From Terriglobia bacterium (GTDB lineage Bacteria > Acidobacteriota > Terriglobia > Bryobacterales > UBA6623), in NCBI GenBank assembly GCA_009838515.1, contig VXRL01000002.1, positions 147,248-211,247 on the forward strand: a stretch of DNA of 64,000 nucleotides, in the 5' to 3' direction. The translations under genes and the position numbers were made by a program. This document shows, in pieces, positions 16,644 through 24,877 of this stretch. Numbering within the stretch: the stretch's first letter is position 1; every line of letters starts with the position of its first letter. Under the pieces are notes generated by a model. It was not told the DNA's origin. It did no database searches and saw only the letters and a program-made list of their open reading frames with translations.

Positions 16644-18179
16644 ATGCAGACAGTGGCCACATCCGAGCGACCCGCGACGAACCCCTTCGTGGTTCTTGGC
16701 GAGGCCGCGCCACAGTCCCGGGCCGCGCGCGGGCTGGTCGGCTCGTCCCCGTTGATTCCGGATATCCCGCTCGAGGACGGCCAGCAGTACCGCTTCCATT
16801 TCGACATGTCGAAATGCGTCGGCTGCAAGTGCTGCGAGGTAGCGTGCGCCGAGCAGAACAACAACCCGGCCGACGTTTCCTGGCGGCGCGTGGGAGAGGT
16901 TGAGGGAGGCATCTTCCCTCACACGCAGCGCATGCACCTTTCCATGGGCTGCAATCACTGCCTCGACCCAGCGTGCATGACAGGCTGTCCTACCGAGGCG
17001 TACTCCAAGGATCCCCGAACCGGCATCGTCCTGCACGATGCCGATTCCTGCATCGGATGCGAGTACTGCATCTGGAACTGCCCGTACAGCGTCCCGACGT
17101 TCAACGAAGCTCGCGGTGTGGTCGGAAAGTGCGACATGTGCCACGGCCGCTTGGCCGACGGCGACGCGCCTGCATGTGTGGACGCCTGCCCGTCTCAGGC
17201 CCTTGCGATCGAGATCGTCGACGTCAGCGAGTGGCGGGGCAAGTACCGCGACGAGGCCAACGCGCCGGGCCTGCCCAGCGCCGACGACACGATCTCGACG
17301 ACCCGCGTCACGCTGCCCGAGCGGCTGCCTCTCGACACCGAGAAGGCCGACTTCCACCGCATCAAGCCGGCGAAGCCGCACTTCTCGCTGGTGCTGATGA
17401 CGGTGCTGACCCAGCTCTCGATCGCGGGCTTTGCGACGACGTGGCTGCTGAGCCTCGCGGGCGCCTCGCAGGCGCTGCGAACCGCGGCGCTGGTATCGCT
17501 CGCGCTGGGCCTGGCATCCTTCGCAGCGTCGCCGCTGCATCTGGGCCGGCCCGCGCTCGCCCCGCTAGCGATCCGCAACGTAAAGACCTCTTGGCTCAGT
17601 CGCGAGATCCTCGGCCTGAGTTCGTTCGGAGCGGCTGCGTCGGTTTGCGCGGCGATGCTGTTGACAGGCATGTCGGGGGCCTCGCTGATAGGCGCCGCCG
17701 CTTCGGTGATCGGTGTCTTCGCAATGTATGCGTCATCGCGCATCTATCTTGTGCCGGGCCGCCCGGCCTGGAACAGTCCGCTGACGATCGCCGACTTCTT
17801 CCTGACCGGTACGACGCTGGGCCCACTACTCGTCGCCATGCTCGGAACGCGATATGACGCTGTCCTGCTCGCATGCGCGGCGGTCTCGGCCGTGGCCCAC
17901 GTGCTGCTGGAAATCTGGCGCTTCTTTGGGTTCGTGCGCACTGATGAGTACGAGAAGCAGGCTACCGCGAGGCTGCTTTCCGGCCCGCTCGCGCGACTCT
18001 TCCTGCTTCGACTTGGACTGCTCGCCACAGGCGCCGTCGGCCTGCCCGCCGTGGGATTCGCGGGCGTGGGCTTCGTACTGGCAGCATGCGGGGCGCTGGT
18101 CGGTCGATACCTGTTCTTCGTCAGCGTGGTGCCTAAGAACATGGCAATGCCGTTTCTGGACAGGAGAGCGGCGGCATGA
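16644..18179 (+). CDS. DmsB-DmsC-like fusion: 4Fe-4S protein plus membrane anchor
   Basis: A 511-residue fusion. The N-terminal half binds four 4Fe-4S clusters, seen as CVGCKCCEVAC, CNHCLDPACMTGC, CIGCEYCIWNC and CDMC ... ACVDAC, in the order typical of DmsB/NrfC electron-transfer subunits. The C-terminal half, from about residue 235, has some eight hydrophobic helices resembling the DmsC quinol-oxidising anchor. It would pass electrons from membrane quinol to the nitrate reductase encoded next, whose start overlaps its stop (ATGA). The start at 16644 follows AAAGGAA; an upstream in-frame extension to 16392 contributes no domain. DmsB and DmsC are usually separate polypeptides. Confidence 0.88.
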   Translation: MQTVATSERPATNPFVVLGEAAPQSRAARGLVGSSPLIPDIPLEDGQQYRFHFDMSKCVGCKCCEVACAEQNNNPADVSWRRVGEVEGGIFPHTQRMHLSMGCNHCLDPACMTGCPTEAYSKDPRTGIVLHDADSCIGCEYCIWNCPYSVPTFNEARGVVGKCDMCHGRLADGDAPACVDACPSQALAIEIVDVSEWRGKYRDEANAPGLPSADDTISTTRVTLPERLPLDTEKADFHRIKPAKPHFSLVLMTVLTQLSIAGFATTWLLSLAGASQALRTAALVSLALGLASFAASPLHLGRPALAPLAIRNVKTSWLSREILGLSSFGAAASVCAAMLLTGMSGASLIGAAASVIGVFAMYASSRIYLVPGRPAWNSPLTIADFFLTGTTLGPLLVAMLGTRYDAVLLACAAVSAVAHVLLEIWRFFGFVRTDEYEKQATARLLSGPLARLFLLRLGLLATGAVGLPAVGFAGVGFVLAACGALVGRYLFFVSVVPKNMAMPFLDRRAAA

Positions 18180-20389
18180 GTCTCAAGCGACTGCTCGGCT
18201 TCGACACGCGGAAGCAAGACTACGCCTACGGGCGCGACCCGAGCTACGGCTTCACCTCGGCTGCCAAGATCCCGGAGCGCTGGGTGCCGACCACCTGCGG
18301 ATACTGCTCGGTGGGCTGCGGCATGCACATCGGGGTGAGAGGCGGAAAGGCGGTCTCTGTCCGGGGCAACGAGGACCACCCCGTCAACCTCGGAAAGCTC
18401 TGCCCGAAGGGGCTTGCGGAACACGAGGTCGTCTCAGCCGCGAGCCGAGCGCGCCACCCGCTGCTCAAGAACGCGAAGGGCCGCTTCGAGCGCATCGCAT
18501 GGGACGATGCCATCGAAACCCTCGTGCGGGAGTTCCGCAACGTGCAATCGAGGTACGGGCCGCGCGCCCTGGGCGTGGTGAGCACGGGCCAGCTGGTGAC
18601 CGAGGAGTTCTATGCACTCGGCAAGCTGGTGCAGCTGGGTTTCGGCACGAACAACTACGACGGCAACACGACTCTCTGCATGGCCAGCGCCGTGTCGGGC
18701 TACAAGCGATCGTTCGGCAGCGACGGACCGCCCGGGGCGTACGAAGACCTCGAGCAGTCCGACGCGGTGTTCCTGATTGGCGCGAACATCGCCGACAATC
18801 ACCCGATCCTGTGCTACCGCCTAGAAAGGAACCCCGGCAAGACCGTCGTGGTCGCGGATCCCCGCGTCAGCAAGACGGCCCGGATGGCGGACTTGTACCT
18901 GCCGCTCAAGCCCCGCTCCGATATCGCCCTGCTCAACGGCATGGCCCACATCCTGATCCGGGCCGGGCTGATCGACAAGGACTACATCGAGGCCCATACG
19001 ACCGGCTTCGACGAACTTGAGGCGCACCTCGCGAAGTACACGCCCGAGCGCGTGGCGTCGGTGACCGGACTGAGCGAGGAGCAGATCTACCGCGCCGCGC
19101 TGATCTACGGGCGCGCGGAGCGGCCGTTCCTTGCCTGGACCATGGGTGTCAACCACTCGAGCAAGGGAACCGAAACAGTCAATGTCATCAACAACCTCGC
19201 GCTGATTACGGGCAACGTCGGCAAGCCGGGCTCGTCGCCATTCTCGATCACCGGGCAGTGCAACGCCATGGGCACGCGCGAGACGGGATTCACCGCTTCG
19301 ATGCCGGGATACCGGAACTTCGCCGACGAGGCAGATCGATCCGAACTGGCCCACATGTGGGACGTCGACGCGGACAAGTTGCCGCGCGCACGCGGTCTCG
19401 CCTATCCCGACATTGTCGAAGCTTGCGTCAAGGGCGACATCAAGGCGCTTTGGATCGTTGCCACCAATCCGTTGGTCTCGTTCCCGAACGTCGATGTTTT
19501 GCGGCAGGGATTCGAGAACCTCGAATTTCTCGTGGTGCAAGACGGGTTTCATCCGACGCCGACGACCCAGATTGCCGACATGGTCCTGCCTGCGGCGATT
19601 TGGGGCGAGAAGACCGGCACCTATACGAATTCCGAGCGCCGGGTGAGCAAGGTCAACAAGGCCGTCGACCCGCCCGGCGAGGCCCGCCCGGATTTCGACA
19701 TCTTCCTCGCGGTCGCAGAGGAACTCGGTGCCCGCGACACCCTCTTCCCCGGCTGGAGCGAGCCCGAAGACGCTTTCGAGGAATGGCGCGCTGTCTCGAA
19801 GGGGCGCCTCTGCGACTATTCCGGCTTGAGCTACGACCTGCTCGACAAGCACCACGCGATCCAGTGGCCGTTTCCATCGGACGCCGCGCGAGGCGCCAGA
19901 GACCGACGGCCTCCGACAACCCGACTCTATGCCGACGGCCACTTCCAGACACCCGACCGCAAGGCGAGATTATTCGCGGTCGAATGGGAGCCCTACCCGG
20001 AACAGCCCACGAGGTCGTTTCCGTTCGTGTTCAACACCGGTCGCACGGTCGAGCACTGGCACACGCGAACCAAGACCAAGGAAGTCAAGATCCTGGAGCG
20101 CATGTCCCCGGCAGCGTGGCTCGAAATGAATCCGGGCGACGCACAGCGGCTCGGCCTCAGGCCGCACGACCTCGTCACTGTCGTGTCCCCCCGCAGCAGG
20201 ATCGAGCGCTTGGAATTGCGCATCACCGAGATCGTGGCGCCGGGCCAGGTGTTCATGCCGTTCCATTACGAGGAGAAGAACTCGAACCAGCTCACGCAGA
20301 GCGCTTTCGACCCGATCTCGAGGGAACCGAACTACAAGCAAGCGGCGGTCCGTGTTGAACGCAGCGGCCCAAGGAGCGTCGTGCGCTAA
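18176..20389 (+). CDS. nasA: Assimilatory nitrate reductase, molybdopterin subunit
   Basis: A 737-residue member of the molybdopterin oxidoreductase family. The 4Fe-4S motif is Cys41, Cys44, Cys48 and Cys76 (CGYCSVGCGM ... KLCPKG). Cys168 in DGNTTLCMAS is at the position of the molybdenum-ligating Cys of NapA/NasA/NarB nitrate reductases. The C-terminal molydop-binding domain starts near residue 615 (FVFNTGRTVEHWHTRTKTKE). No signal peptide is present, so the enzyme is cytoplasmic and assimilatory. It is coupled by a 4-base overlap to the Fe-S/anchor fusion, suggesting quinol rather than ferredoxin or NADH as donor. The symbol follows the bacterial nas convention; narB or nasC would also be used. 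Confidence 0.88.
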   Translation: MSLKRLLGFDTRKQDYAYGRDPSYGFTSAAKIPERWVPTTCGYCSVGCGMHIGVRGGKAVSVRGNEDHPVNLGKLCPKGLAEHEVVSAASRARHPLLKNAKGRFERIAWDDAIETLVREFRNVQSRYGPRALGVVSTGQLVTEEFYALGKLVQLGFGTNNYDGNTTLCMASAVSGYKRSFGSDGPPGAYEDLEQSDAVFLIGANIADNHPILCYRLERNPGKTVVVADPRVSKTARMADLYLPLKPRSDIALLNGMAHILIRAGLIDKDYIEAHTTGFDELEAHLAKYTPERVASVTGLSEEQIYRAALIYGRAERPFLAWTMGVNHSSKGTETVNVINNLALITGNVGKPGSSPFSITGQCNAMGTRETGFTASMPGYRNFADEADRSELAHMWDVDADKLPRARGLAYPDIVEACVKGDIKALWIVATNPLVSFPNVDVLRQGFENLEFLVVQDGFHPTPTTQIADMVLPAAIWGEKTGTYTNSERRVSKVNKAVDPPGEARPDFDIFLAVAEELGARDTLFPGWSEPEDAFEEWRAVSKGRLCDYSGLSYDLLDKHHAIQWPFPSDAARGARDRRPPTTRLYADGHFQTPDRKARLFAVEWEPYPEQPTRSFPFVFNTGRTVEHWHTRTKTKEVKILERMSPAAWLEMNPGDAQRLGLRPHDLVTVVSPRSRIERLELRITEIVAPGQVFMPFHYEEKNSNQLTQSAFDPISREPNYKQAAVRVERSGPRSVVR

Positions 20390-20414
20390 GCAGACTGCCC
20401 GTCCAAGGAAACGA

Positions 20415-20434
20415 GCCGGACCAGGCTGTCCGGC
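20415..20434 (+). promoter_or_regulatory. narK leader hairpin 1, CAGGCT hexaloop
   Basis: GCCGGAC and GTCCGGC form a perfect 7-bp stem around the six-base loop CAGGCT, 26 bases after the nitrate reductase stop. The loop and stem top recur in the leader at 16451-16466. It may be an ANTAR-type target, though A is at loop position 2 instead of 1. Confidence 0.5.
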
Positions 20435-20464
20435 AATCCAGCAATCGAAGGGAAACATGTCGAG

Positions 20465-20480
20465 CGCGGCACCTGCCGCG
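20465..20480 (+). promoter_or_regulatory. narK leader hairpin 2
   Basis: CGCGGC and GCCGCG form a 6-bp stem around ACCT. It lies between the two hexaloop hairpins of the narK leader. Confidence 0.35.
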
Positions 20481-20486
20481 GTCGAA

Positions 20487-20506
20487 GCCGGATCGGAGCA
20501 TCCGGC
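20487..20506 (+). promoter_or_regulatory. narK leader hairpin 3, CGGAGC hexaloop, next to RBS
   Basis: GCCGGAT and ATCCGGC form a perfect 7-bp stem around the six-base loop CGGAGC. It ends one base before the ribosome-binding site AGGAGGAGG (20508-20516). Its arms nearly equal those of hairpin 1, so the two could swap partners, which would allow an on/off switch. Confidence 0.45.
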
Positions 20507-20520
20507 CAGGAGGAGGCGAA

Positions 20521-21864
20521 ATGGATTTCAAAGGCAAAGCGACCACGATCCAGCTGTTCAGCTTCAGGACGATCCCGATGCGAACGTTCCACATGACGTG
20601 GTTTGCGTTCTTTCTGTGCTTTTTCGGCTGGTTCGGCGTTGCGCCGCTCATGGCCGTGGTCAGGGAGGATCTCGGACTGACCAAGGAGCAGGTCGGCAAT
20701 ACGATCATCGCCTCCGTGGCGATCACGGTGATCGCCCGGCTCGCGATCGGCTGGCTGTGCGACAAGATCGGTCCGCGCAAGGCTTATACGTGGCTGCTTG
20801 CGCTAGGTTCCATCCCGGTGATGACGATTGGCTTCGCGGACAGCTACGAGACGTTCTTACTGTTCCGCCTGGCCATCGGAGCGATCGGCGCGTCGTTTGT
20901 CATCACCCAGTACCACACGTCCGTGATGTTCGCGCCGAACACTGTCGGGACGGCCAACGCGACGACTGCGGGCTGGGGCAATCTTGGCGGCGGAGTCACG
21001 CAGATGGCCATGCCCCTGCTCTTCGCGGCGGTGATGACATTCGCCGCTGACCAGGCCTTGGGATGGCGGATCGCGATGGTAGTCCCGGGCCTGGCCCTGC
21101 TGGGAACCTCCGCGCTCTACTGGAAGCTGACCCAAGACTCCCCCGACGGAAACTACAAGGAACTGCGACAGATCGGAGCGCTTGCAAGTGCCAAGACGGT
21201 CGAGGGCGCCTTCCTGAAGGCGTGCTCTGACACGCGGGTATGGGCGCTCTTCCTGATCTACGGAGCGTGCTTCGGGGTCGAGCTCACGATCAATAACATC
21301 GCGGCGTTGTACTTTCACGATTACTTCGGACTGGGCCTCGCGACCGCCGGACTGGTGGCCGGCCTCTTCGGCCTGATGAACGTGTTCGCCCGGACCTTGG
21401 GAGGGATGGTCGGAGACCGGTGGGGCCTTCGCTGGGGCCTGCGCGGCCGCGTCTGGTTCCTCGCGGGAATCCTATTCCTAGAAGGCCTCGCGCTGATGCT
21501 GTTCTCGCAGCAGTCAATTCTGCCAATGGCGATCGCCACGCTGATCGTCTTCAGTCTGTGCGTGCAGATGTCCGAGGGCGCGACGTATTCAGTGGTGCCG
21601 TTCATTAACAAGCGAGCGCTTGGAGCGGTCGCCGGCATCGTCGGCGCCGGCGGGAACGCCGGTGCCGTAGCTGCGGGCTTTCTCTTCAAGTCCGAGAGCC
21701 TCAGCTGGCCCGATGCACTGCTGATGCTAGGCGCAGTGGTGACTCTCGTCTCGTTCCTCGCCTTCGCCGTGCGGTTCTCCGAAGCGGACGAATCGGCGGT
21801 CGCTCGAGAGACCGAGTCCCGCCTGGCAGGCAGACGACCAGAGCCGGTGGCCGAACCCGTGTAG
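20521..21864 (+). CDS. narK: Nitrate/nitrite transporter, NarK/NNP family MFS
   Basis: A 447-residue major facilitator protein with about 12 membrane helices. The nitrate-nitrite porter signature is visible as GWGNLGGGVTQMAMPL near residue 150, with the MFS loop GWLCDKIGPRKAY near residue 80. It brings nitrate in, or moves nitrite out, for the reductases encoded beside it. It begins with ATG after a strong AGGAGGAGG site and is preceded by a 131-base leader with three hairpins, so it may have its own post-transcriptional control inside the operon. It converges on the PQQ-propeller gene. Confidence 0.92.
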   Translation: MDFKGKATTIQLFSFRTIPMRTFHMTWFAFFLCFFGWFGVAPLMAVVREDLGLTKEQVGNTIIASVAITVIARLAIGWLCDKIGPRKAYTWLLALGSIPVMTIGFADSYETFLLFRLAIGAIGASFVITQYHTSVMFAPNTVGTANATTAGWGNLGGGVTQMAMPLLFAAVMTFAADQALGWRIAMVVPGLALLGTSALYWKLTQDSPDGNYKELRQIGALASAKTVEGAFLKACSDTRVWALFLIYGACFGVELTINNIAALYFHDYFGLGLATAGLVAGLFGLMNVFARTLGGMVGDRWGLRWGLRGRVWFLAGILFLEGLALMLFSQQSILPMAIATLIVFSLCVQMSEGATYSVVPFINKRALGAVAGIVGAGGNAGAVAAGFLFKSESLSWPDALLMLGAVVTLVSFLAFAVRFSEADESAVARETESRLAGRRPEPVAEPV

Positions 21865-21872
21865 GCCTGTGA

Positions 21873-21901
21873 CCTAGCGCGGCCCAGGGGGCCAAGCTGC
21901 G
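21873..21901. repeat. Short interspersed repeat, copy 1
   Basis: This 29-base intergenic sequence matches 46248-46275 at about 26 of 29 positions, sharing CCTAGCGCG and GGCCAAGCTGCG. Just downstream GCTGCGGGCGCAGC folds into a small hairpin between convergent genes, so the repeat may be part of a terminator or REP-like element. Confidence 0.5.
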
Positions 21902-22003
21902 GGCGCAGCCGGTCAGACAGGCGGCGCGGAGACTGCGCTCACCGCGCCGCCAACGCCGCTCGTCACCGATGCACGGACTCACAAGCGGCGGCCCCGCTGT
22001 CGA

Positions 22004-23314
22004 CTAGCTCGAACTGATGCAGAACAGTTCGTCCTCGCTGCGCAGGTACAGCTTGCCGTCGACGATTACCGGCGAGGAGATAAAGAATTCGTCGCCCATC
22101 TCGTTGACAGCCAGCACCTCGTACTCTTTTCCCAGCTTGAGCACGACGACATCGCCCTGCTCGGTAGCGAGGTAGAGCTTGCCGGCCGCCGCCACGGGAG
22201 AGGCCTTGAACGAGTACGTTTCCGGCAACCGTTGCTGGTGGTAGTACTTCTCGCCAGTCTTGGCTTCAAATGCATTGACCATTCCCCGATCCGTGACGAA
22301 GTACAGGATTCCCTCGTGTAGCACCGGCGACGCCGAATAGGCGTTGCCCACTTGGTTGGTCCACTTGATGAAGTCGCCGTCATCCGTGATGTCGCCCTTG
22401 CCGCCGAGCTGAACGGCCAACAGATTGGGATTGCGGTAGCCCGTCATGGCGATCACCATTTCGTCGCCGACGTTGACCACTGCCGGAATCGCATTGGGCC
22501 CGAGCCCGCCCGCTTCCCAAATCAGCTCGCCCGTGTCTAGGTCATAAGTGCGTATGCGCTCGGAGCTTGTCACCAGTTGCTTGCGTCCGCCGTGTTCCAC
22601 AACGATCGGCTGCGCCCAGCTGCTGCGCTCATTGCGTGACGTGCGCCAGAGTTCCTTGCCGGTCGACTTGTCCAAGGCCACGACGTAGGAATCGCCCTCG
22701 TGGTCTTTCTGCAATATGAGCTTGTCTTCGTGGAGCACCGGGGCGATGCCCTCGCCGAATGCGTTGCGCATGTGCATCGGCCCGAAGTCCTTGGACCACA
22801 GCAGCTTGCCATCCATGTCGTAGGCATACACGCCGCGGGATCCGAAGTTTGCTATCAGGATCTCCCCGTCGGTCACCGGGGAATTCGACGCGTAGCTACC
22901 GTAGCGCCGGTGATAACCCTCGTGCGGCTTCTTGGAAATCGCGGTCTGGCGCCAGAGCTGCTTGCCGGTGTCCTTGTCGAAGGCCACCACCAAGAAGTCG
23001 TACAGCGGGAAGTCGCCTGCGCCGTCGTCCTTGTCCGAGATCGCTGCGGTGGTGAGATAGAGCGCCTGGCCGGAGATCACGGGCGTGGAATGTCCCTTGC
23101 CCGGCACGCTGATGCGCCACTTGACGTTCTCGGTTGCGGAAAAGTTGAGCGGGGCGTCGCTCTCAGCCACGCCGTTGTTGTTGGGCCCGCGCCATTGCCG
23201 CCAGGAATCCTTGGCTTCTGGCCCGGCCGCGGCCGCGCTCCAAGCAATTCCGAGGATCGCGATCAATCCATAGCGTCCGAGCGGCGGAGCGGCATTGAAT
23301 CTTGGCATCTTCAT
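22004..23314 (-). CDS. PQQ-like beta-propeller protein, secreted
   Basis: A 436-residue protein with a signal peptide (YGLIAILGIAWSAAAA) and repeated tryptophan-docking blades of the PQQ/quinoprotein alcohol dehydrogenase type, similar in fold to BamB. Examples are VAFDKDTGKQLWRQ, YAYDMDGKLLWSKDF, VALDKSTGKELWRTS and RTYDLDTGELIWEAG. The opening DSWRQWRGPNNNG is common in such proteins from Planctomycetes and Acidobacteria. Catalytic quinoprotein residues are not evident, so a scaffolding or binding role is as likely as an enzymatic one. It is a single gene converging on narK. Confidence 0.87.
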   Translation of the reverse strand: MKMPRFNAAPPLGRYGLIAILGIAWSAAAAGPEAKDSWRQWRGPNNNGVAESDAPLNFSATENVKWRISVPGKGHSTPVISGQALYLTTAAISDKDDGAGDFPLYDFLVVAFDKDTGKQLWRQTAISKKPHEGYHRRYGSYASNSPVTDGEILIANFGSRGVYAYDMDGKLLWSKDFGPMHMRNAFGEGIAPVLHEDKLILQKDHEGDSYVVALDKSTGKELWRTSRNERSSWAQPIVVEHGGRKQLVTSSERIRTYDLDTGELIWEAGGLGPNAIPAVVNVGDEMVIAMTGYRNPNLLAVQLGGKGDITDDGDFIKWTNQVGNAYSASPVLHEGILYFVTDRGMVNAFEAKTGEKYYHQQRLPETYSFKASPVAAAGKLYLATEQGDVVVLKLGKEYEVLAVNEMGDEFFISSPVIVDGKLYLRSEDELFCISSS

Positions 23315-23549
23315 CGTCCTTTTCCTGAACTCTCAACCCTGGCGCGTGCCGTTCGGAAGGCGGGCTGATCGGCTCGACGCCTCCGAGCCCCACAAATGCA
23401 CGGCCAAATTGACTAGGCGTCAGGAATGGCGACTTGGTTGCCTCGGGCCGCACCTCTTCTCGCCCGACCGAGGATCGAGAGCAGAGACGGCGCCGCTGCG
23501 ATACGGAAAGCGCGCACGTTCCTCATGCTCGGAACCTGTCGGTCCGATG

Positions 23550-24827
23550 CTATGGCGTTCCGTGCGCGGGCGAAGGCGTAAGCCGCCTCCGTAGTGGCGG
23601 GCGAATGCCGTAGGTAAGTGACCGCCACACCCACTCCGCTGGCCCGAAGCGGTAGCGGCGAAGCCAGAGGGACGAGGCGATGAGTTGCGCCGCCCAAACT
23701 CCTGCCACCACTCCGACCTGCCCAAGACGGTCCACCGAGCCGAACCACCCGAGACCGTGACCGTAGAAGATCGTCGTGCAGATGACGGTCTGCAGCAGGT
23801 AGTTGGTCAGAGCGGTCTGCCCGACGGATGCGAACGGACGAGTAAAGCGCCGAAGTGCCGGCCTTTGGCACGCCAACATGACTGCGCCGATGAAGCCGAG
23901 GCTTACAACGAGGCTCCCCCAGTAGTTGAACTGCGCCCCGAAGAAGAATGACCAGGCCGACCATCCGCGCTCGAAGTCCAGCGAGATCCCGTAGCCTTGG
24001 ACCGGAAGGCCGATCGCGAGCGCCAGCGAGATCAGCGCGGCGTAGAGCCGGAACGACCGGCGTGCGCTAAACACGCCTTGCGCAAAGAGAGCCATCCCGA
24101 TCAGCATCAACCCACCGGCGCGCCACATGCCCCAAATGAGCAGCACGAACGTCTCGAACTCTAGAGCTGCCTTCGAGCGGACGGGCTGCTGGTCGAGCCA
24201 CCCTCCGCGATACGCGCCCAGTTCCGCGTCGATCATATCCGGCGTCGGCTGCCACACGTCGGTCAAGAACTCGGCCTGCTCTTCCCCCGGCCAGTACGGC
24301 AGCGACAATCCGACGACGACGAGGATTGCCGAGGCGACGCCGACCAACACCGCCCCGAGCACCAGCAGTCGCCACGGCGGCAGCCGGCGCAGCGGGTAAA
24401 CAAGCATCCCGCAGACGGCGTAGAGAAAGAGAATGTCACCGGACCAGAGCAAGTGCCCATGTAGCAGCCCGATGACCAGCAGCCATCCCATGCGGCGATA
24501 GTGCAACCGACCGGATTCGCCGCGCGCCTCAGCCCTTCCGGTCATCAGCACGATGCCGGCGCCGAATAGCATCGAGAACACGGTCATGAACTTTTGGTCT
24601 GCCAGCATCCGGCTCACGACCCAGACGCAGAGATTCGCGCCCGTGAGATCACCGTAGGTGGTGGGGTTGAAGTACGCCGCTTGCGGCATCGCAAACAGTT
24701 GGATGTTCATCACGAGGATGCCGAGCAGCCCGACGCCCCGCAGCACGTCGATCGAGTCGATACGCTCGGTCTGGGCCACGGGTCTGAGGCCCGTGCGCTC
24801 ATCGGATTTGGTTTCTCTTGTGCGCAC
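23550..24827 (-). CDS. DUF418 (YeiB-like) membrane protein
   Basis: A 425-residue integral membrane protein with about ten hydrophobic helices. The opening ERIDSIDVLRGVGLLGILVMN and the C-terminal SVGQTALTNYLLQTVICT are hallmarks of the DUF418/YeiB family, related to acyltransferase-3-like membrane proteins; function unknown. The start is GTG at 24827. It lies downstream of tctA on the same strand, 50 bases away, and might be cotranscribed, but no functional link is evident. Confidence 0.88.
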   Translation of the reverse strand: MRTRETKSDERTGLRPVAQTERIDSIDVLRGVGLLGILVMNIQLFAMPQAAYFNPTTYGDLTGANLCVWVVSRMLADQKFMTVFSMLFGAGIVLMTGRAEARGESGRLHYRRMGWLLVIGLLHGHLLWSGDILFLYAVCGMLVYPLRRLPPWRLLVLGAVLVGVASAILVVVGLSLPYWPGEEQAEFLTDVWQPTPDMIDAELGAYRGGWLDQQPVRSKAALEFETFVLLIWGMWRAGGLMLIGMALFAQGVFSARRSFRLYAALISLALAIGLPVQGYGISLDFERGWSAWSFFFGAQFNYWGSLVVSLGFIGAVMLACQRPALRRFTRPFASVGQTALTNYLLQTVICTTIFYGHGLGWFGSVDRLGQVGVVAGVWAAQLIASSLWLRRYRFGPAEWVWRSLTYGIRPPLRRRLTPSPAHGTP

Positions 24828-24877
24828 TCTTCAGGACCGGATCGAAGCCGGCCAGTTTCGTTGTAGATTGAATCGGG

